The translations under genes and the position numbers were made by a program. A DNA stretch of 61,378 nt from assembly GCA_040081265.1 (NCBI GenBank), contig JBEBGV010000026.1:1-61378 (forward strand), read 5' to 3'. The notes beneath the pieces were generated by a model. That model worked only from the letters and a program-made list of their open reading frames with translations, was not told where the DNA came from and did not search any database. This document shows, piece after piece, positions 43,188-52,413 of this stretch. Source of the DNA: JBEBGV01 sp040081265. GTDB lineage: Bacteria; Acidobacteriota; Vicinamibacteria; Vicinamibacterales; UBA2999. Within the stretch, counting starts at the first letter, position 1. Every line of letters begins with the position of its first letter.

Positions 43188-45908
43188 GTGAATCGTCCCG
43201 CCCGCATTCTCGGTATCGGCGCCGTTGTCCTGCTCGTCATCGCGATCCCGTCCGTGCTCCGCTTTTACACGGACTGGCTGTGGTTCAGCGAAATCGGGTT
43301 TCAGGCCGTCTTCATTACGGGACTGCGGGCTCAGGGCACCGTGTTTGCCCTGGCGTTTGCCATGACCGCCCTGTGGATGATGGTCAACCTTCGGACTGCC
43401 CTGCGTGCGGTCAGCAGCGCCCGCCCGGTCTTCACGACCAGAGAGGGCATTCAGGTCAGCCTGCCGGGCCGGCAGCAACTGCAGACCATGCTGCCAGTCG
43501 TGGCCCTCATCGTCGCCTTGTTCGTCGGCCTGTTCGCGTCGAGCGAGTGGGAAACGTGGTGGCTGTGGCGAAACGCGGTCCCGTTCGGACAGGCGGATCC
43601 GATCCTGAATCGCGACGCCGGGTTCTACGTCTTCACCCTGCCGGCAATTCTGCAGCTCCAGAACCTCGCGCGGCTACTGGTCGTTCTCGCTGCGCTCACG
43701 TCCGGAGCCCTGTATTTTGTGTCGGGTAGTCTCACGACCGGCTTCCCGGCGCGGTTCGTGCTGAGCCCTGCGGCACGGCGGCACCTCTCATTGCTCGCAG
43801 CGGCGTTTCTCGCACTGCTGGCGGTCGGGGCCTGGCTGAGCCGGGCATCGCACCTGATTGAGCCGTCGACCCTCTTCACCGGACCCAGCTACGCGGATGT
43901 CTATGCCCGGATGCCCGCCGCGATCCTGCTGACCGTGGTGGCCGCCATTGGGGCCGCGCTGGCGCTCTGGCAGGCGGTCAGCTCCCGTAACTGGCCCATT
44001 CCCCTCGCGGCCGTTCTGTATGTCGTCGCCACAATCGGCGGAGAGGTCTACAGCGGCGTCCTGCAGCGCTTTGTGGTGACGCCCAACGAGCAGGTCCGCG
44101 AGAGCCCCTTCATCCAGCACAACATCGACGCCACGCGTCGGGCGTTCGCGCTGGACTCGGTGGAAGCACAGGAACTGTCAGGCGACGCGCTTCTGACCCG
44201 CGACGACATCGCCAGGAACGCGACGACGCTCGACAACGTTCGGCTCTGGGATCATCAGCCGCTGCTCGACACCTTCGGGCAGATTCAGGAAATCCGCACG
44301 TACTACGACTTCGTGTCGGTCGACAACGATCGCTACCTGCTCAACGGTCAAAGCCGACAAGTCATGCTCTCGGCGCGCGAACTCAATTCCGCCAGCCTGC
44401 CCAATCGCACCTGGGTGAACGAGCGCATGACGTTCACGCACGGATACGGTCTGACCCTGGGGCCGGTGAACCAGGTCACTTCGGAAGGACTGCCGGAGCT
44501 GTTCGTGCGCAACCTCCCGCCTGAGACGATCCCCGACCTGCAGATCACCGAACCGAGCATCTACTTCGGCGAACTGTCGAACGACTATGTGATCGTGAAG
44601 ACGGCAACCCGCGAGTTCCACTATCCTCGCGGCGACGACAACGTCTTCACCACCTACGCGGGTCGTGGCGGCGTGTCGCTCGGAACCCTCTTCAGGAAGC
44701 TGATCTTCGCCTTCCGCTTCGGTGCCTACCAGATGGTCCTGAGCGATGACATCGGCCCTGAGAGCCGGATCCTCTTCCATCGCAACATCCGCGAGCGCGT
44801 GCAGGCCATTGCGCCATTCCTGAGCTTCGATCGCGACCCGTACATGGTGATCGCTGACGGTCGTCTGGTCTGGCTCTACGACGCCTATACGATCAGCGGG
44901 CGGTATCCCTATTCAACCGCCGCGGTCGGAGGCCTCAACTACATCCGTAATTCCGTCAAGGTGGCCATCGACGCCTACGATGGCACGACCACGTTCTATC
45001 TCGCCGACGCCAACGATCCCATCGTCGCCACCTATGCCCGCATCTTCCCGACGTTGTTCCGGCCGCTTGCTGAGATGCCAGCGTCGCTCCGCGCCCACGT
45101 TCGGTACCCCGAAGACATCTTCGGGATTCAGGCGGCAATGTATGCCACCTACCACATGACCCAGCCCGCCGTGTTCTACAACCGCGAAGATCAGTGGGAG
45201 GTACCGACGATCGAGCAGGAGCAGAATGCGGCGCCGATGCAGCCCTACTACACGATCATGCGGCTGCCGGGCGAGCAGGACGCCGAGTTCATCCAGATGC
45301 TCCCGTACACGCCGAGGCGGAAGGACAACCTGGCCGCGTGGCTCGTCGCCCGCAGTGACGGCGAGCACTACGGCAAGCTCGGTGTATTCCAGTTCCCGAA
45401 ACAGAAAGTCATCTTCGGGCCGCGCCAGGTCGTGGCCCGAATCAGCCAGGACCAGACCATCTCGCCCCAGATCACGCTCTGGAATCAGCAGGGCTCGCAG
45501 ATCATCTGGGGCACGCTGATGGTCATTCCCATCGAGGAATCGCTGATCTACGTGCGGCCGCTCTACCTGCGTGCCTCGGGTGGACGCATCCCTGAACTCA
45601 CTCGGGTGATCGTCGTCTATCAGAACCAGATCGTGATGGAGCGGACGCTCGATGAAGGGCTGATGCGGCTCTTTGGTGAGGGCGCCGGAGCACCGCAGGC
45701 GACACCTGCCAACGCGCCGTCTGTGGCCCCTCAGACCTCGACGTCCGCGCTGCCGTCGCCCGGGACACCGACCGGTGATCTGGCAGTCGAGGCCCGGCAA
45801 CACTACGAGCGGGCCATGGAAGCTCAGCGTGCTGGCGACTGGGCGAAGTATGGCGAGGAAATTCGCCTGCTCGGAGAATCACTGTCGCGTCTGCAGCAGA
45901 GGCGCTGA
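43188..45908 (+). CDS. UPF0182 family large membrane protein
   Basis: A 906-residue protein. Seven transmembrane helices occupy the first roughly 310 residues (starting LGIGAVVLLVIAIPSVLRFYTDWLWFSEIGF). A very long soluble domain follows (HNIDATRRAFALD, WINERMTFTHGYGLTLGPVNQV, ELSNDYVIVKTATREFHYPRGDDN). The C-terminus has a coiled segment (VEARQHYERAMEAQRAGDWAKYGEEIRLLGESL) that recalls the end of other UPF0182 proteins. The function is not established for the family. A Pro/Ala/Thr linker lies at about 842-865. The GTG at 43188 follows AAGGAG, which sets the start. Confidence 0.93.
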   Translation: MNRPARILGIGAVVLLVIAIPSVLRFYTDWLWFSEIGFQAVFITGLRAQGTVFALAFAMTALWMMVNLRTALRAVSSARPVFTTREGIQVSLPGRQQLQTMLPVVALIVALFVGLFASSEWETWWLWRNAVPFGQADPILNRDAGFYVFTLPAILQLQNLARLLVVLAALTSGALYFVSGSLTTGFPARFVLSPAARRHLSLLAAAFLALLAVGAWLSRASHLIEPSTLFTGPSYADVYARMPAAILLTVVAAIGAALALWQAVSSRNWPIPLAAVLYVVATIGGEVYSGVLQRFVVTPNEQVRESPFIQHNIDATRRAFALDSVEAQELSGDALLTRDDIARNATTLDNVRLWDHQPLLDTFGQIQEIRTYYDFVSVDNDRYLLNGQSRQVMLSARELNSASLPNRTWVNERMTFTHGYGLTLGPVNQVTSEGLPELFVRNLPPETIPDLQITEPSIYFGELSNDYVIVKTATREFHYPRGDDNVFTTYAGRGGVSLGTLFRKLIFAFRFGAYQMVLSDDIGPESRILFHRNIRERVQAIAPFLSFDRDPYMVIADGRLVWLYDAYTISGRYPYSTAAVGGLNYIRNSVKVAIDAYDGTTTFYLADANDPIVATYARIFPTLFRPLAEMPASLRAHVRYPEDIFGIQAAMYATYHMTQPAVFYNREDQWEVPTIEQEQNAAPMQPYYTIMRLPGEQDAEFIQMLPYTPRRKDNLAAWLVARSDGEHYGKLGVFQFPKQKVIFGPRQVVARISQDQTISPQITLWNQQGSQIIWGTLMVIPIEESLIYVRPLYLRASGGRIPELTRVIVVYQNQIVMERTLDEGLMRLFGEGAGAPQATPANAPSVAPQTSTSALPSPGTPTGDLAVEARQHYERAMEAQRAGDWAKYGEEIRLLGESLSRLQQRR

Positions 45909-45914
45909 CCGTCC

Positions 45915-46703
45915 TTGCGCGCCAAGCTGACCATCGAGTACGCCGGAACGCGTTACCACGGCTGGCAGGTTCAAAAGAACGCGAAGACTGTCGCGGGGGA
46001 GATCACGCGGGCGGTTGAGGAAGCCACGGGTCGGCGCGACTTCGAACTCTATGGCTCCGGCCGCACCGACGCCGGCGTCCACGCGCTCGCCCAGGTCGCG
46101 CACCTTGAGATCGATGTCAACCTGCCGCCGGAGACGTTGCGCCGACGGATCAACGACGCGCTGCCATCCGACATCAACCTGCTGAAGGTCGAACCCGTCC
46201 GCCATCGCTTTCATGCACGGCACGACGCGATCGCGCGCAGTTACGTCTATCAGATCGCCAGACGGCGCAGCGCCTTTGCCAAGGCGCACGTGTGGTGGGT
46301 GAAAGAGGATCTGGACGTCGGGCGCATGCGGACGTTGATGGCGCACTTCGTCGGGCTGCACGACTTCAGAGCCTTCTCCGATGACGACCCCGACGAGAAG
46401 TCGACGTCAGTGCACATCGAGGCGTTCGAGGTCTACGAGGACGGCGACCTGCTGCTGTTTCACATCGAGGGCTCGCACTTCCTCTGGAAGATGGTGCGGC
46501 GGCTGGTCGGTGTCATCGTCGAAGTCGGCCGCGGAGCACTGTCTGCATCTGAGGCCGAGGCCCTGCTCCGGTCGGCGTCCGACATTCCAGCGAAGCTGAC
46601 CGCGCCGGCGTCCGGGCTGTTCCTCGAGCGCGTCTATTACCCTGGCGATCCCCGCGATCTCCCCGTCCAGGCGGCGTCAATATTGGCTCGCTGGCGGACC
46701 TGA
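45915..46703 (+). CDS. truA: tRNA pseudouridine(38-40) synthase
   Basis: A 262-residue pseudouridine synthase modifying positions 38-40 of the tRNA anticodon arm. The catalytic Asp is in GSGRTDAGVHALAQ near residue 52. LTIEYAGTRYHGWQ is the N-terminal signature. HDFRAFSDDD and HFLWKMVRRLVGVIVEVGRG follow. The start is a TTG at 45915, six bases after the UPF0182 stop, so the two are probably cotranscribed. The length is normal (about 250-270). Confidence 0.96.
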   Translation: MRAKLTIEYAGTRYHGWQVQKNAKTVAGEITRAVEEATGRRDFELYGSGRTDAGVHALAQVAHLEIDVNLPPETLRRRINDALPSDINLLKVEPVRHRFHARHDAIARSYVYQIARRRSAFAKAHVWWVKEDLDVGRMRTLMAHFVGLHDFRAFSDDDPDEKSTSVHIEAFEVYEDGDLLLFHIEGSHFLWKMVRRLVGVIVEVGRGALSASEAEALLRSASDIPAKLTAPASGLFLERVYYPGDPRDLPVQAASILARWRT

Positions 46704-46722
46704 CCAGTGGCGGAGTACGTAG

Positions 46723-46743
46723 GCCGGGTCCGCAGGACCCGGC
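46723..46743. terminator. Perfect hairpin between convergent genes
   Basis: GCCGGGTCC, a 3-nt loop GCA, and GGACCCGGC. It lies in the 47-bp gap between truA and copA, which converge here, so it could terminate transcription from both sides. There is no U-run on either strand. A near copy occurs at 50657. Confidence 0.55.
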
Positions 46744-46750
46744 GTGACGC

Positions 46751-48991
46751 TTACGCCCGTCGCAGGCGCAGACTGTTGCTCACCACGCTCACCGAACTGA
46801 GCGCCATCGCCGCGCTGGCCACCATCGGACTGAGTAGGATTCCGTAGGCGGGATACAGCACGCCGGCCGCAAGCGGAATGCTGATCACGTTGTAGGCGAA
46901 CGCCCAGAACAGGTTCTGCTTCATGACCCGGATCGTCGCCTTCGAGATCCGGATAGCGGACACGACCCCGCTGAGGTCGCTTCTCAGCAAGGCGATGTCG
47001 GCGGCATCGAGCGCAACATCGGTACCTCCACCCATCGCGATCCCCACGTCGGCCTGCGCCAGCGCCGGAGCGTCGTTGATGCCGTCCCCGACCATGGCCA
47101 CAACCGCGCCTGCGTCCTGAAGACGACGGACCTCGCTCACCTTCCCCGCCGGCATCACCTCCGACACGACCGAATCCACACCTGCCTGACGGGCAACTTC
47201 GTCAGCCGTGGCGGCGCGGTCTCCCGTCAGCATCACGACGTCGATCCCATCGCGACGCAACGTCGCAATGATCGCGGCAGACGTTTCGCGGATCGGATCG
47301 GCGAGTCCAACGAGGCCTGCGATTCGCCAGGTCACAGCCCGATCGCCGGGCTGATCCGCAGTGGCCACAAACGTCACCGTCCGCGCGCGGGTCGCCAGGT
47401 CGTGAACCGACTCCTTCCATGGGACGACGTCAATGCCATGGGAATGCATCCACGCCTCGTTCCCGACCAGGACGCCCTTGCCGTTGACGACGGCCTGGAC
47501 GCCCAGCCCCGCTTCAGTCACGAAGTCGGTGGGCTCGGCCAGCGCGACCTCTGCCTGGCGCGCAGCCGTTACGGTCGCCCGAGCCAGGGGGTGTTCTGAG
47601 TGGTGCTCCACCGAGGCCGCCAGGTGCAGTACCTCCGCCTCGGTGACCCCCGCGGCGGCTCGAAGGTCGGTCACTGCAGGCATCCCCGTCGTGATGGTGC
47701 CGGTCTTGTCCAGGACGACCGTCGTGACTTCGCCGGCGCGTTGCAGCGCTTCCCCGCCCTTGATCAGCACGCCAAGCTCGCTGGCCCGCCCGGTGGCGAC
47801 CATGACGGCAGTTGGCACCGCCAGACCCATGGCGCACGGGCACGCGATGATCAATACCGCCACGGCTGCCGCCATTCCCTGGACCGCCGAGCCAGTTCCA
47901 CCGAGAAGGAGCCACGCCACCCATGTGACGGCGCTGATCACCATGACCGTGGGCACAAAGACCAGGCTGACGCCGTCCGCCAGCTGCTGGAGCGGCGCTC
48001 GCGACGCCTGCGCGTCGCGCATCAGCCTGACAATCTGCGCAAGCGTGCTGTCGGGCCCCACGGTGGTCGCTCTGGCGCGCACCGCACCTGTCAGGTTGAC
48101 GGTGCCGCCGGTCAGCCGCTCGCCCGTGCGCCGGGTGACCGGCATCGATTCGCCAGTGAGCATCGACTGGTCGACGGTCGTCGTGCCCGAGATCACCTCC
48201 CCATCCACAGGCACCCGTTCTCCTGGTCGCAGGAGGAACACCTGTCCCGGGGTGATGTCCTCGGTCTTCACCTGGCGCTCGCCGGACTCGGTCACGATGG
48301 TGGCAAGGCTGGGCTGCAGGGCGGCAAGGCGGCCAAGCGCGGCGGCGCTCTGCTGCCGGGCACGTGCTTCGAGCGTGCGGCCGACGAGCACCAGCGAGAT
48401 GATGATGATCACCGCCTCGAAGTACACGTCAGCAGCCACCCCGGCACGGATGAACCACTCGGGCCAGAAGGTGACTGCCGTGGAATACAGGAACGCCGAC
48501 CCGGTCCCGATGGCGACGAGCGTGTTCATGTCCGGCACGCGATGGATCAGCGCGCGAACCCCATTGACGTAGAAGGGACGGCCCACCCAGGCCACGACCA
48601 GCACGGTCAGGGCGAAGAGCCACACCGTCGGCATCGGCACCGCCATCGCGATCAGGCCGAGTCCGAAACTCCCGCCGGCACGCAGCCTCAGCGAGCGATA
48701 GGCGATCGTCTCGTGCTCATCCCGGGACTGTTGCGCTGCAATCGCTGATTGTTCCGGTGGAGGAATCTCTGCACCGTAGCCGATGGCTTCGACATACGGG
48801 ATGAGCGCCGCAGGCCCGGTGACCGCCGGATCAAAGACGACGCGCGCCTGCCCGGTCATCAGGTTGACCGACGCATCGACGACGCCTGGCGCGCGAGCCA
48901 GCGCGCGCTGGACATTGGCCTGGCATGCCGCGCACGTCATGCCGGTCACGTTCAGGTCGGCGGTCTCCGGTGTGACGACGTGGGAATCCAC
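46751..48991 (-). CDS. copA: Copper-translocating P1B-type ATPase
   Basis: A 746-residue copper exporter in the inner membrane. One N-terminal heavy-metal domain carries GMTCAACQANV (CxxC). The transmembrane metal site is CPC in ACPCAMGLAVP, and the phosphorylation site is DKTGTITTG. The nucleotide-binding HSEHPLA and the hinge GDGINDAPALAQAD are present. A LTGESMP actuator motif marks Cu(I) pumps together with the C-terminal NLFWAFAYN and SSVSVVSNSLRLRR. GTG start. No metal-sensor regulator is adjacent. Confidence 0.96.
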   Translation of the reverse strand: MDSHVVTPETADLNVTGMTCAACQANVQRALARAPGVVDASVNLMTGQARVVFDPAVTGPAALIPYVEAIGYGAEIPPPEQSAIAAQQSRDEHETIAYRSLRLRAGGSFGLGLIAMAVPMPTVWLFALTVLVVAWVGRPFYVNGVRALIHRVPDMNTLVAIGTGSAFLYSTAVTFWPEWFIRAGVAADVYFEAVIIIISLVLVGRTLEARARQQSAAALGRLAALQPSLATIVTESGERQVKTEDITPGQVFLLRPGERVPVDGEVISGTTTVDQSMLTGESMPVTRRTGERLTGGTVNLTGAVRARATTVGPDSTLAQIVRLMRDAQASRAPLQQLADGVSLVFVPTVMVISAVTWVAWLLLGGTGSAVQGMAAAVAVLIIACPCAMGLAVPTAVMVATGRASELGVLIKGGEALQRAGEVTTVVLDKTGTITTGMPAVTDLRAAAGVTEAEVLHLAASVEHHSEHPLARATVTAARQAEVALAEPTDFVTEAGLGVQAVVNGKGVLVGNEAWMHSHGIDVVPWKESVHDLATRARTVTFVATADQPGDRAVTWRIAGLVGLADPIRETSAAIIATLRRDGIDVVMLTGDRAATADEVARQAGVDSVVSEVMPAGKVSEVRRLQDAGAVVAMVGDGINDAPALAQADVGIAMGGGTDVALDAADIALLRSDLSGVVSAIRISKATIRVMKQNLFWAFAYNVISIPLAAGVLYPAYGILLSPMVASAAMALSSVSVVSNSLRLRRA

Positions 48992-49013
48992 GTTCCCATC
49001 GTACCGCGAGAAA

Positions 49014-49607
49014 CTAGAGGCCGCCGCGGCGGCTGGCTGGTGGCACGATCCCGCTCAAGCGCAGGTAGACCACCATCTGGCCGTAGATATCCTGGGTGTG
49101 CTGCATCGATCCGTAGATGAGGCGGATACGGCTGGCCGACGGCCCCATGAACGGCGGAGGGGCGACGCGCTCGTTGAACTGCTGGTCGTTGAATTCCTTG
49201 ACGATGGCCTCGCCGTAGTCGAAGGACTGGCGCACGGCCGTCATGATCTCGGCCTTGGTCTTCGCCATCATGTTGATGGCCGGCGCCGGCGTCTTCGCAC
49301 CGAGGGTGCTGAACAGGAAACCATTGACCTGCACGATGTGCATGATCTGCTCGCCGTAGCTCCGCTGCGCCGGCGTGGACTTGAATGCGAACTTGTCCTC
49401 CGGCATCGCGTCCGACGCGTTGACGATCAAGTCCTTCTGCGCAGACCAGTCGTCGAGGATGTCGCCCGCAAGCGTCGTAATCGCCGGGCGTGCCGGAGGG
49501 GGCGGCCCACCGCCGCGCCGGGCGCCACCCTGGCCCTGCGCCGCATCCACTGAACCCAGGCCGATGACGGCCAGAGAGACCATCGCGAAAAGACCAAACC
49601 TGCTCAT
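49014..49607 (-). CDS. Secreted DinB-family protein
   Basis: A 197-residue protein. The signal peptide ends near residue 23 (VDAAQG), followed by a Gly/Arg/Pro-rich linker (GGARRGGGPPPPARP). A DinB-like four-helix bundle then carries the metal-ligand-type histidine in YGEQIMHIVQVNGFLF and the late SMQHTQDIYGQMVVYLRLSGIVPP. DinB proteins are related to YfiT hydrolases and mycothiol-type transferases, and this exported group has no fixed function. A perfect GGAGGTGAT precedes ATG 49607, which defines the start. Confidence 0.85.
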   Translation of the reverse strand: MSRFGLFAMVSLAVIGLGSVDAAQGQGGARRGGGPPPPARPAITTLAGDILDDWSAQKDLIVNASDAMPEDKFAFKSTPAQRSYGEQIMHIVQVNGFLFSTLGAKTPAPAINMMAKTKAEIMTAVRQSFDYGEAIVKEFNDQQFNERVAPPPFMGPSASRIRLIYGSMQHTQDIYGQMVVYLRLSGIVPPASRRGGL

Positions 49608-49684
49608 ATCACCTCCATCGTGACCCAACCCGCGGGCCGGGATCACTCTGCCACGACTCCGCCGTGGCGTGCTAGCCTGATTGC

Positions 49685-50647
49685 ATGCTGCGCACGCTTG
49701 TCCTGTCCGGTCTTGTCGCCGTCGGTGTTCTCTCCACTGTCGCGCTCTCTCAACAACTCCCTCTCCAGCACGTCCCGGAGATTCTCGCCGCCGGACCGGC
49801 GCGAATCGACAAGGTCAAGGACGGCCTCTACGTCGTCCGCGGGCCGTTCGTGCCGTGCTCGACACGGGGCTGCCGGCCAAATGGCGCGGACGACAAGCTG
49901 ATTCACGAGGCGGGAGACGTCGCGGTGCGTGTGACGCCGGCCGGACTGATCCTCATCGACGACAAGTACCCGGAATTTGTCGACGAGGTCCTTGCCCGGG
50001 TCCGCGACGTGTCGACCCTGCCCATCAAGTACATGCTGAACAGTCACCACCATGGCGATCACGTCAGCGGGAACAAGAACATCCGCGACATGGGCATCGA
50101 CGTCATTGCGCACCGCAACATCCGCGAGAACTTCCTGCGCATCAGGCAGCCAGGCGAACCCAACATCGTGTTCGCCGATCAGGGCGCGGTCTACCTGGGT
50201 GGTGTCGAAGTGCAGATGTTCTGGCTGGGCCGCGGCCACACCAACGGCGACACCGTCATCTACTTCCCCGATCTCAAGACGGTACACACCGGCGACCTGA
50301 TCATCGACGGGATGCCGGTCATCGACTACCCCGGTGGTGGCAGCGCCGTGGAGTTCGTCCAGACGATCGACAAGCTGCTGGCGATGGACTTCGACACGAT
50401 GATCCCCGGCCATGGCCGCATCATGAACAAGGACGACGTGCGTGCCTACCGGGCGCGGTTTGCGGAAATGAACGCGCGGATGAAGGCGGCGATTCGAAAG
50501 GGCGTCTCGAAAGACGCGTTCGCGACGCTCGACGGTGCCCGGCGGGAACTTGGGCTGGCGACGCTCGGGTGGGATAACACGGTCAGCACGACCGCGTGGT
50601 ACGGCAGCATCTCGCGGTACTACGACGAAATCGCGGCGGCTCCGTAA
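49685..50647 (+). CDS. Secreted metallo-beta-lactamase-fold hydrolase
   Basis: A 320-residue MBL-fold protein with a signal peptide (1-22, ending ALSQ). All zinc ligands appear to be present: SHHHGDHVSGN (HxHxDH), the His in GRGHTNGDT, the Asp in HTGDLIID and the His in IPGHGR. The group resembles secreted MBL proteins with uncertain substrate rather than true beta-lactamases. It is divergent from the DinB-family gene with 77 bp between starts. Its 3' end is followed by a hairpin and repeats. Confidence 0.9.
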   Translation: MLRTLVLSGLVAVGVLSTVALSQQLPLQHVPEILAAGPARIDKVKDGLYVVRGPFVPCSTRGCRPNGADDKLIHEAGDVAVRVTPAGLILIDDKYPEFVDEVLARVRDVSTLPIKYMLNSHHHGDHVSGNKNIRDMGIDVIAHRNIRENFLRIRQPGEPNIVFADQGAVYLGGVEVQMFWLGRGHTNGDTVIYFPDLKTVHTGDLIIDGMPVIDYPGGGSAVEFVQTIDKLLAMDFDTMIPGHGRIMNKDDVRAYRARFAEMNARMKAAIRKGVSKDAFATLDGARRELGLATLGWDNTVSTTAWYGSISRYYDEIAAAP

Positions 50648-50656
50648 GACAAGAAA

Positions 50657-50678
50657 GCCGGGTCCTTTCGGACCCAGC
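50657..50678. terminator. Hairpin after the MBL gene, near copy of the 46723 hairpin
   Basis: GCCGGGTCC, loop TTTC, then GGACCCAGC. The left arm is identical to the hairpin at 46723 and the right arm differs by one base. It lies between the convergent MBL and aldehyde dehydrogenase genes, again without a U-run. Confidence 0.5.
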
Positions 50679-50689
50679 CTGTATGGAGT

Positions 50690-50747
50690 TCCCAGTTCCT
50701 AGTTACTGGTTACTGGGAACCAGGAACCAGGAACTAGCAACCAGTAA
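50690..50747. repeat. Short tandem/inverted repeat of CTAGTTCCTGGTTC type
   Basis: Repeating 7-mers such as CCAGGAA and TACTGGT form a degenerate direct and inverted repeat (AGTTCCTAGTTACTGG against CCAGGAACTAGCAACC). A sister copy is at 53259. It occupies the gap before the stop of the aldehyde dehydrogenase gene. Confidence 0.6.
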
Positions 50748-50751
50748 GCCC

Positions 50752-52248
50752 CTACCGCGGATAGAACGGCGGGATATTGGCGTCGACGTTGACCCACACG
50801 GACTTGACTTCCGTGTACTGGTGCATCGCCTCGAAGCCCATCTCGCGACCGTAACCGCTCATCCCCACGCCACCGAAGGGCGATGCCGGGTTCACGCGCT
50901 TGTAGCAGTTGATCCAGACCATGCCGCTGCGGATCGCCGCGGCGAACTTGTGGGCGCGCGACAGGTTGGTGGTCCACAGCCCGCCGCCCAGCCCGTACTC
51001 CACGCTGTTGGCGATCTGAAGCGCCTCCTCGTCGGTCTTGAACGTCGAGACGACGACGAACGGGCCGAAGACCTCTTCGCATGACACGCGATCGCCCGGC
51101 TTGGCCATCACCACCGTCGGCTGCACGTAGTAGCCCTTGGCCAGTTCCGGTCGATCCTTCGGTGCTGCGCCGCCGGTGAGCACCGTGCCCCCCTGCTCGC
51201 GTGCGATCTCGGTGTAGCCGAGCACCTTGTCGCGATGGCCGAGAGACGTCAACGGTCCCATCTCGGTCGTCGCGTCGAGCGGGTTGCCGATCTTGATCGA
51301 CTGCGCGAGCTTCACGAACCGGTCGAGGAACTCCTCGGCGATCGACTCGTGGAGGATGAGTCGTGAGCCCGCGATGCAGGCTTGTCCCTGGTTGTGGAAG
51401 ATGGCGAACGCTGAGCCACCGACCGCGGCAGGGATGTTGGCGTCCGCGAAGACCACGTTGGCGCCCTTGCCACCGAGTTCGAGGCCGATGCGCTTCAGGT
51501 TGCTGACCGAGGCCTGGACAATGCGCTTGCCGACCTCGGTGGAACCGGTGAACGACACCTTCGCGATCCCGGTGTGCTCGGCCATGTACTGGCCGACGGC
51601 ACTACCGGCACCGGGGATGATGTTGACCACACCCTTGGGGATGCCCACCTCCTGCATCAACTCGGCGATCTTGAGGCTCGAGAGCGGCGTCAACGCGGCG
51701 GGCTTGAGCACCACCGTGTTGCCGGCGGCGAGCGCCGGACCCATCTTCCAGCTCGTGAACATCAGCGGGAAATTCCACGGCACGATCTGTCCCACGACGC
51801 CAACCGGCTGACGGAGCGTGTAGTTGAGGAAGCCCTGGTCGACCGGGATGACCGAGCCCTCGAACTTGTCGGCCATGCCGCCGAAATAGCGGAAGGTCAT
51901 CGCCGTGCGCGGCACGTCGAGGCGGGTCGTGTCGCGCATCGGGTGGCCGGTATCCAGGCTCTCGAGCGTGGCCAGTTCCTCGGCCTTCGACTCGATCAGA
52001 TCGGCGAGCTTGAGCAGGAACTTCCCACGATCGGCCGCCGACAGCGCACTCCACTTCGGGAATGCCTCGGCCGCGGCCGCCACCGCGCGGTCCACATCAG
52101 CCTTGCTGGCTGAGGCAACCTCGGTGATGACGCTGTTGTCGTGGGGGTTGTAACTTGGAGCGCTTGCGCCGTTTTCGGCCTTGACGAATTCCCCGTTGAT
52201 AAAGAGATCGGACTGGACCCGAGCCGGCGACACCGTTGACGTGGCCAT
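50752..52248 (-). CDS. Aldehyde dehydrogenase (NAD(P)-dependent)
   Basis: A 498-residue class 1/2-type ALDH. The general-base Glu is in LELGGKGANVV and the nucleophile Cys in NQGQACIAGSR. The NAD-binding VPWNFPLMFTSWK and FTGSTEVG motifs are present, and the end is PFGGVGMSGYGREMG. It oxidises an aldehyde to an acid; the sequence looks like betaine-aldehyde/phenylacetaldehyde-type enzymes but the substrate is not set. ATG 52248 is preceded by GGAGGG. It is divergent from the endostatin-like gene. Confidence 0.95.
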   Translation of the reverse strand: MATSTVSPARVQSDLFINGEFVKAENGASAPSYNPHDNSVITEVASASKADVDRAVAAAAEAFPKWSALSAADRGKFLLKLADLIESKAEELATLESLDTGHPMRDTTRLDVPRTAMTFRYFGGMADKFEGSVIPVDQGFLNYTLRQPVGVVGQIVPWNFPLMFTSWKMGPALAAGNTVVLKPAALTPLSSLKIAELMQEVGIPKGVVNIIPGAGSAVGQYMAEHTGIAKVSFTGSTEVGKRIVQASVSNLKRIGLELGGKGANVVFADANIPAAVGGSAFAIFHNQGQACIAGSRLILHESIAEEFLDRFVKLAQSIKIGNPLDATTEMGPLTSLGHRDKVLGYTEIAREQGGTVLTGGAAPKDRPELAKGYYVQPTVVMAKPGDRVSCEEVFGPFVVVSTFKTDEEALQIANSVEYGLGGGLWTTNLSRAHKFAAAIRSGMVWINCYKRVNPASPFGGVGMSGYGREMGFEAMHQYTEVKSVWVNVDANIPPFYPR

Positions 52249-52329
52249 GCACCCTCCGGAAGACACATCACGAGCGAACCATCCTGTCGAGGCCGGTTCG
52301 CGAATCTCGAAACCGTTACGGTACCGCCG

Positions 52330-52357
52330 TTTGGCGGGGCCGTCAACATGGTAAGAT
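52330..52357 (+). promoter_or_regulatory. Possible promoter of the endostatin-like gene
   Basis: TTTGGC, a 16-bp spacer and TAAGAT precede the ATG at 52414 by about 56 nt. The match is moderate. Confidence 0.3.
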
Positions 52358-52413
52358 TCGGCCGCCCGGGCAAAAGATTCTCAGTGCGCCCGAAATTTCA
52401 TGGAGAAAAAACG

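Noticed and set aside
50690..50747. Possible CRISPR array or tandem repeat locus
   Set aside because: The units are 7-14 bp, degenerate and adjacent without spacers, and no cas gene is in the window.
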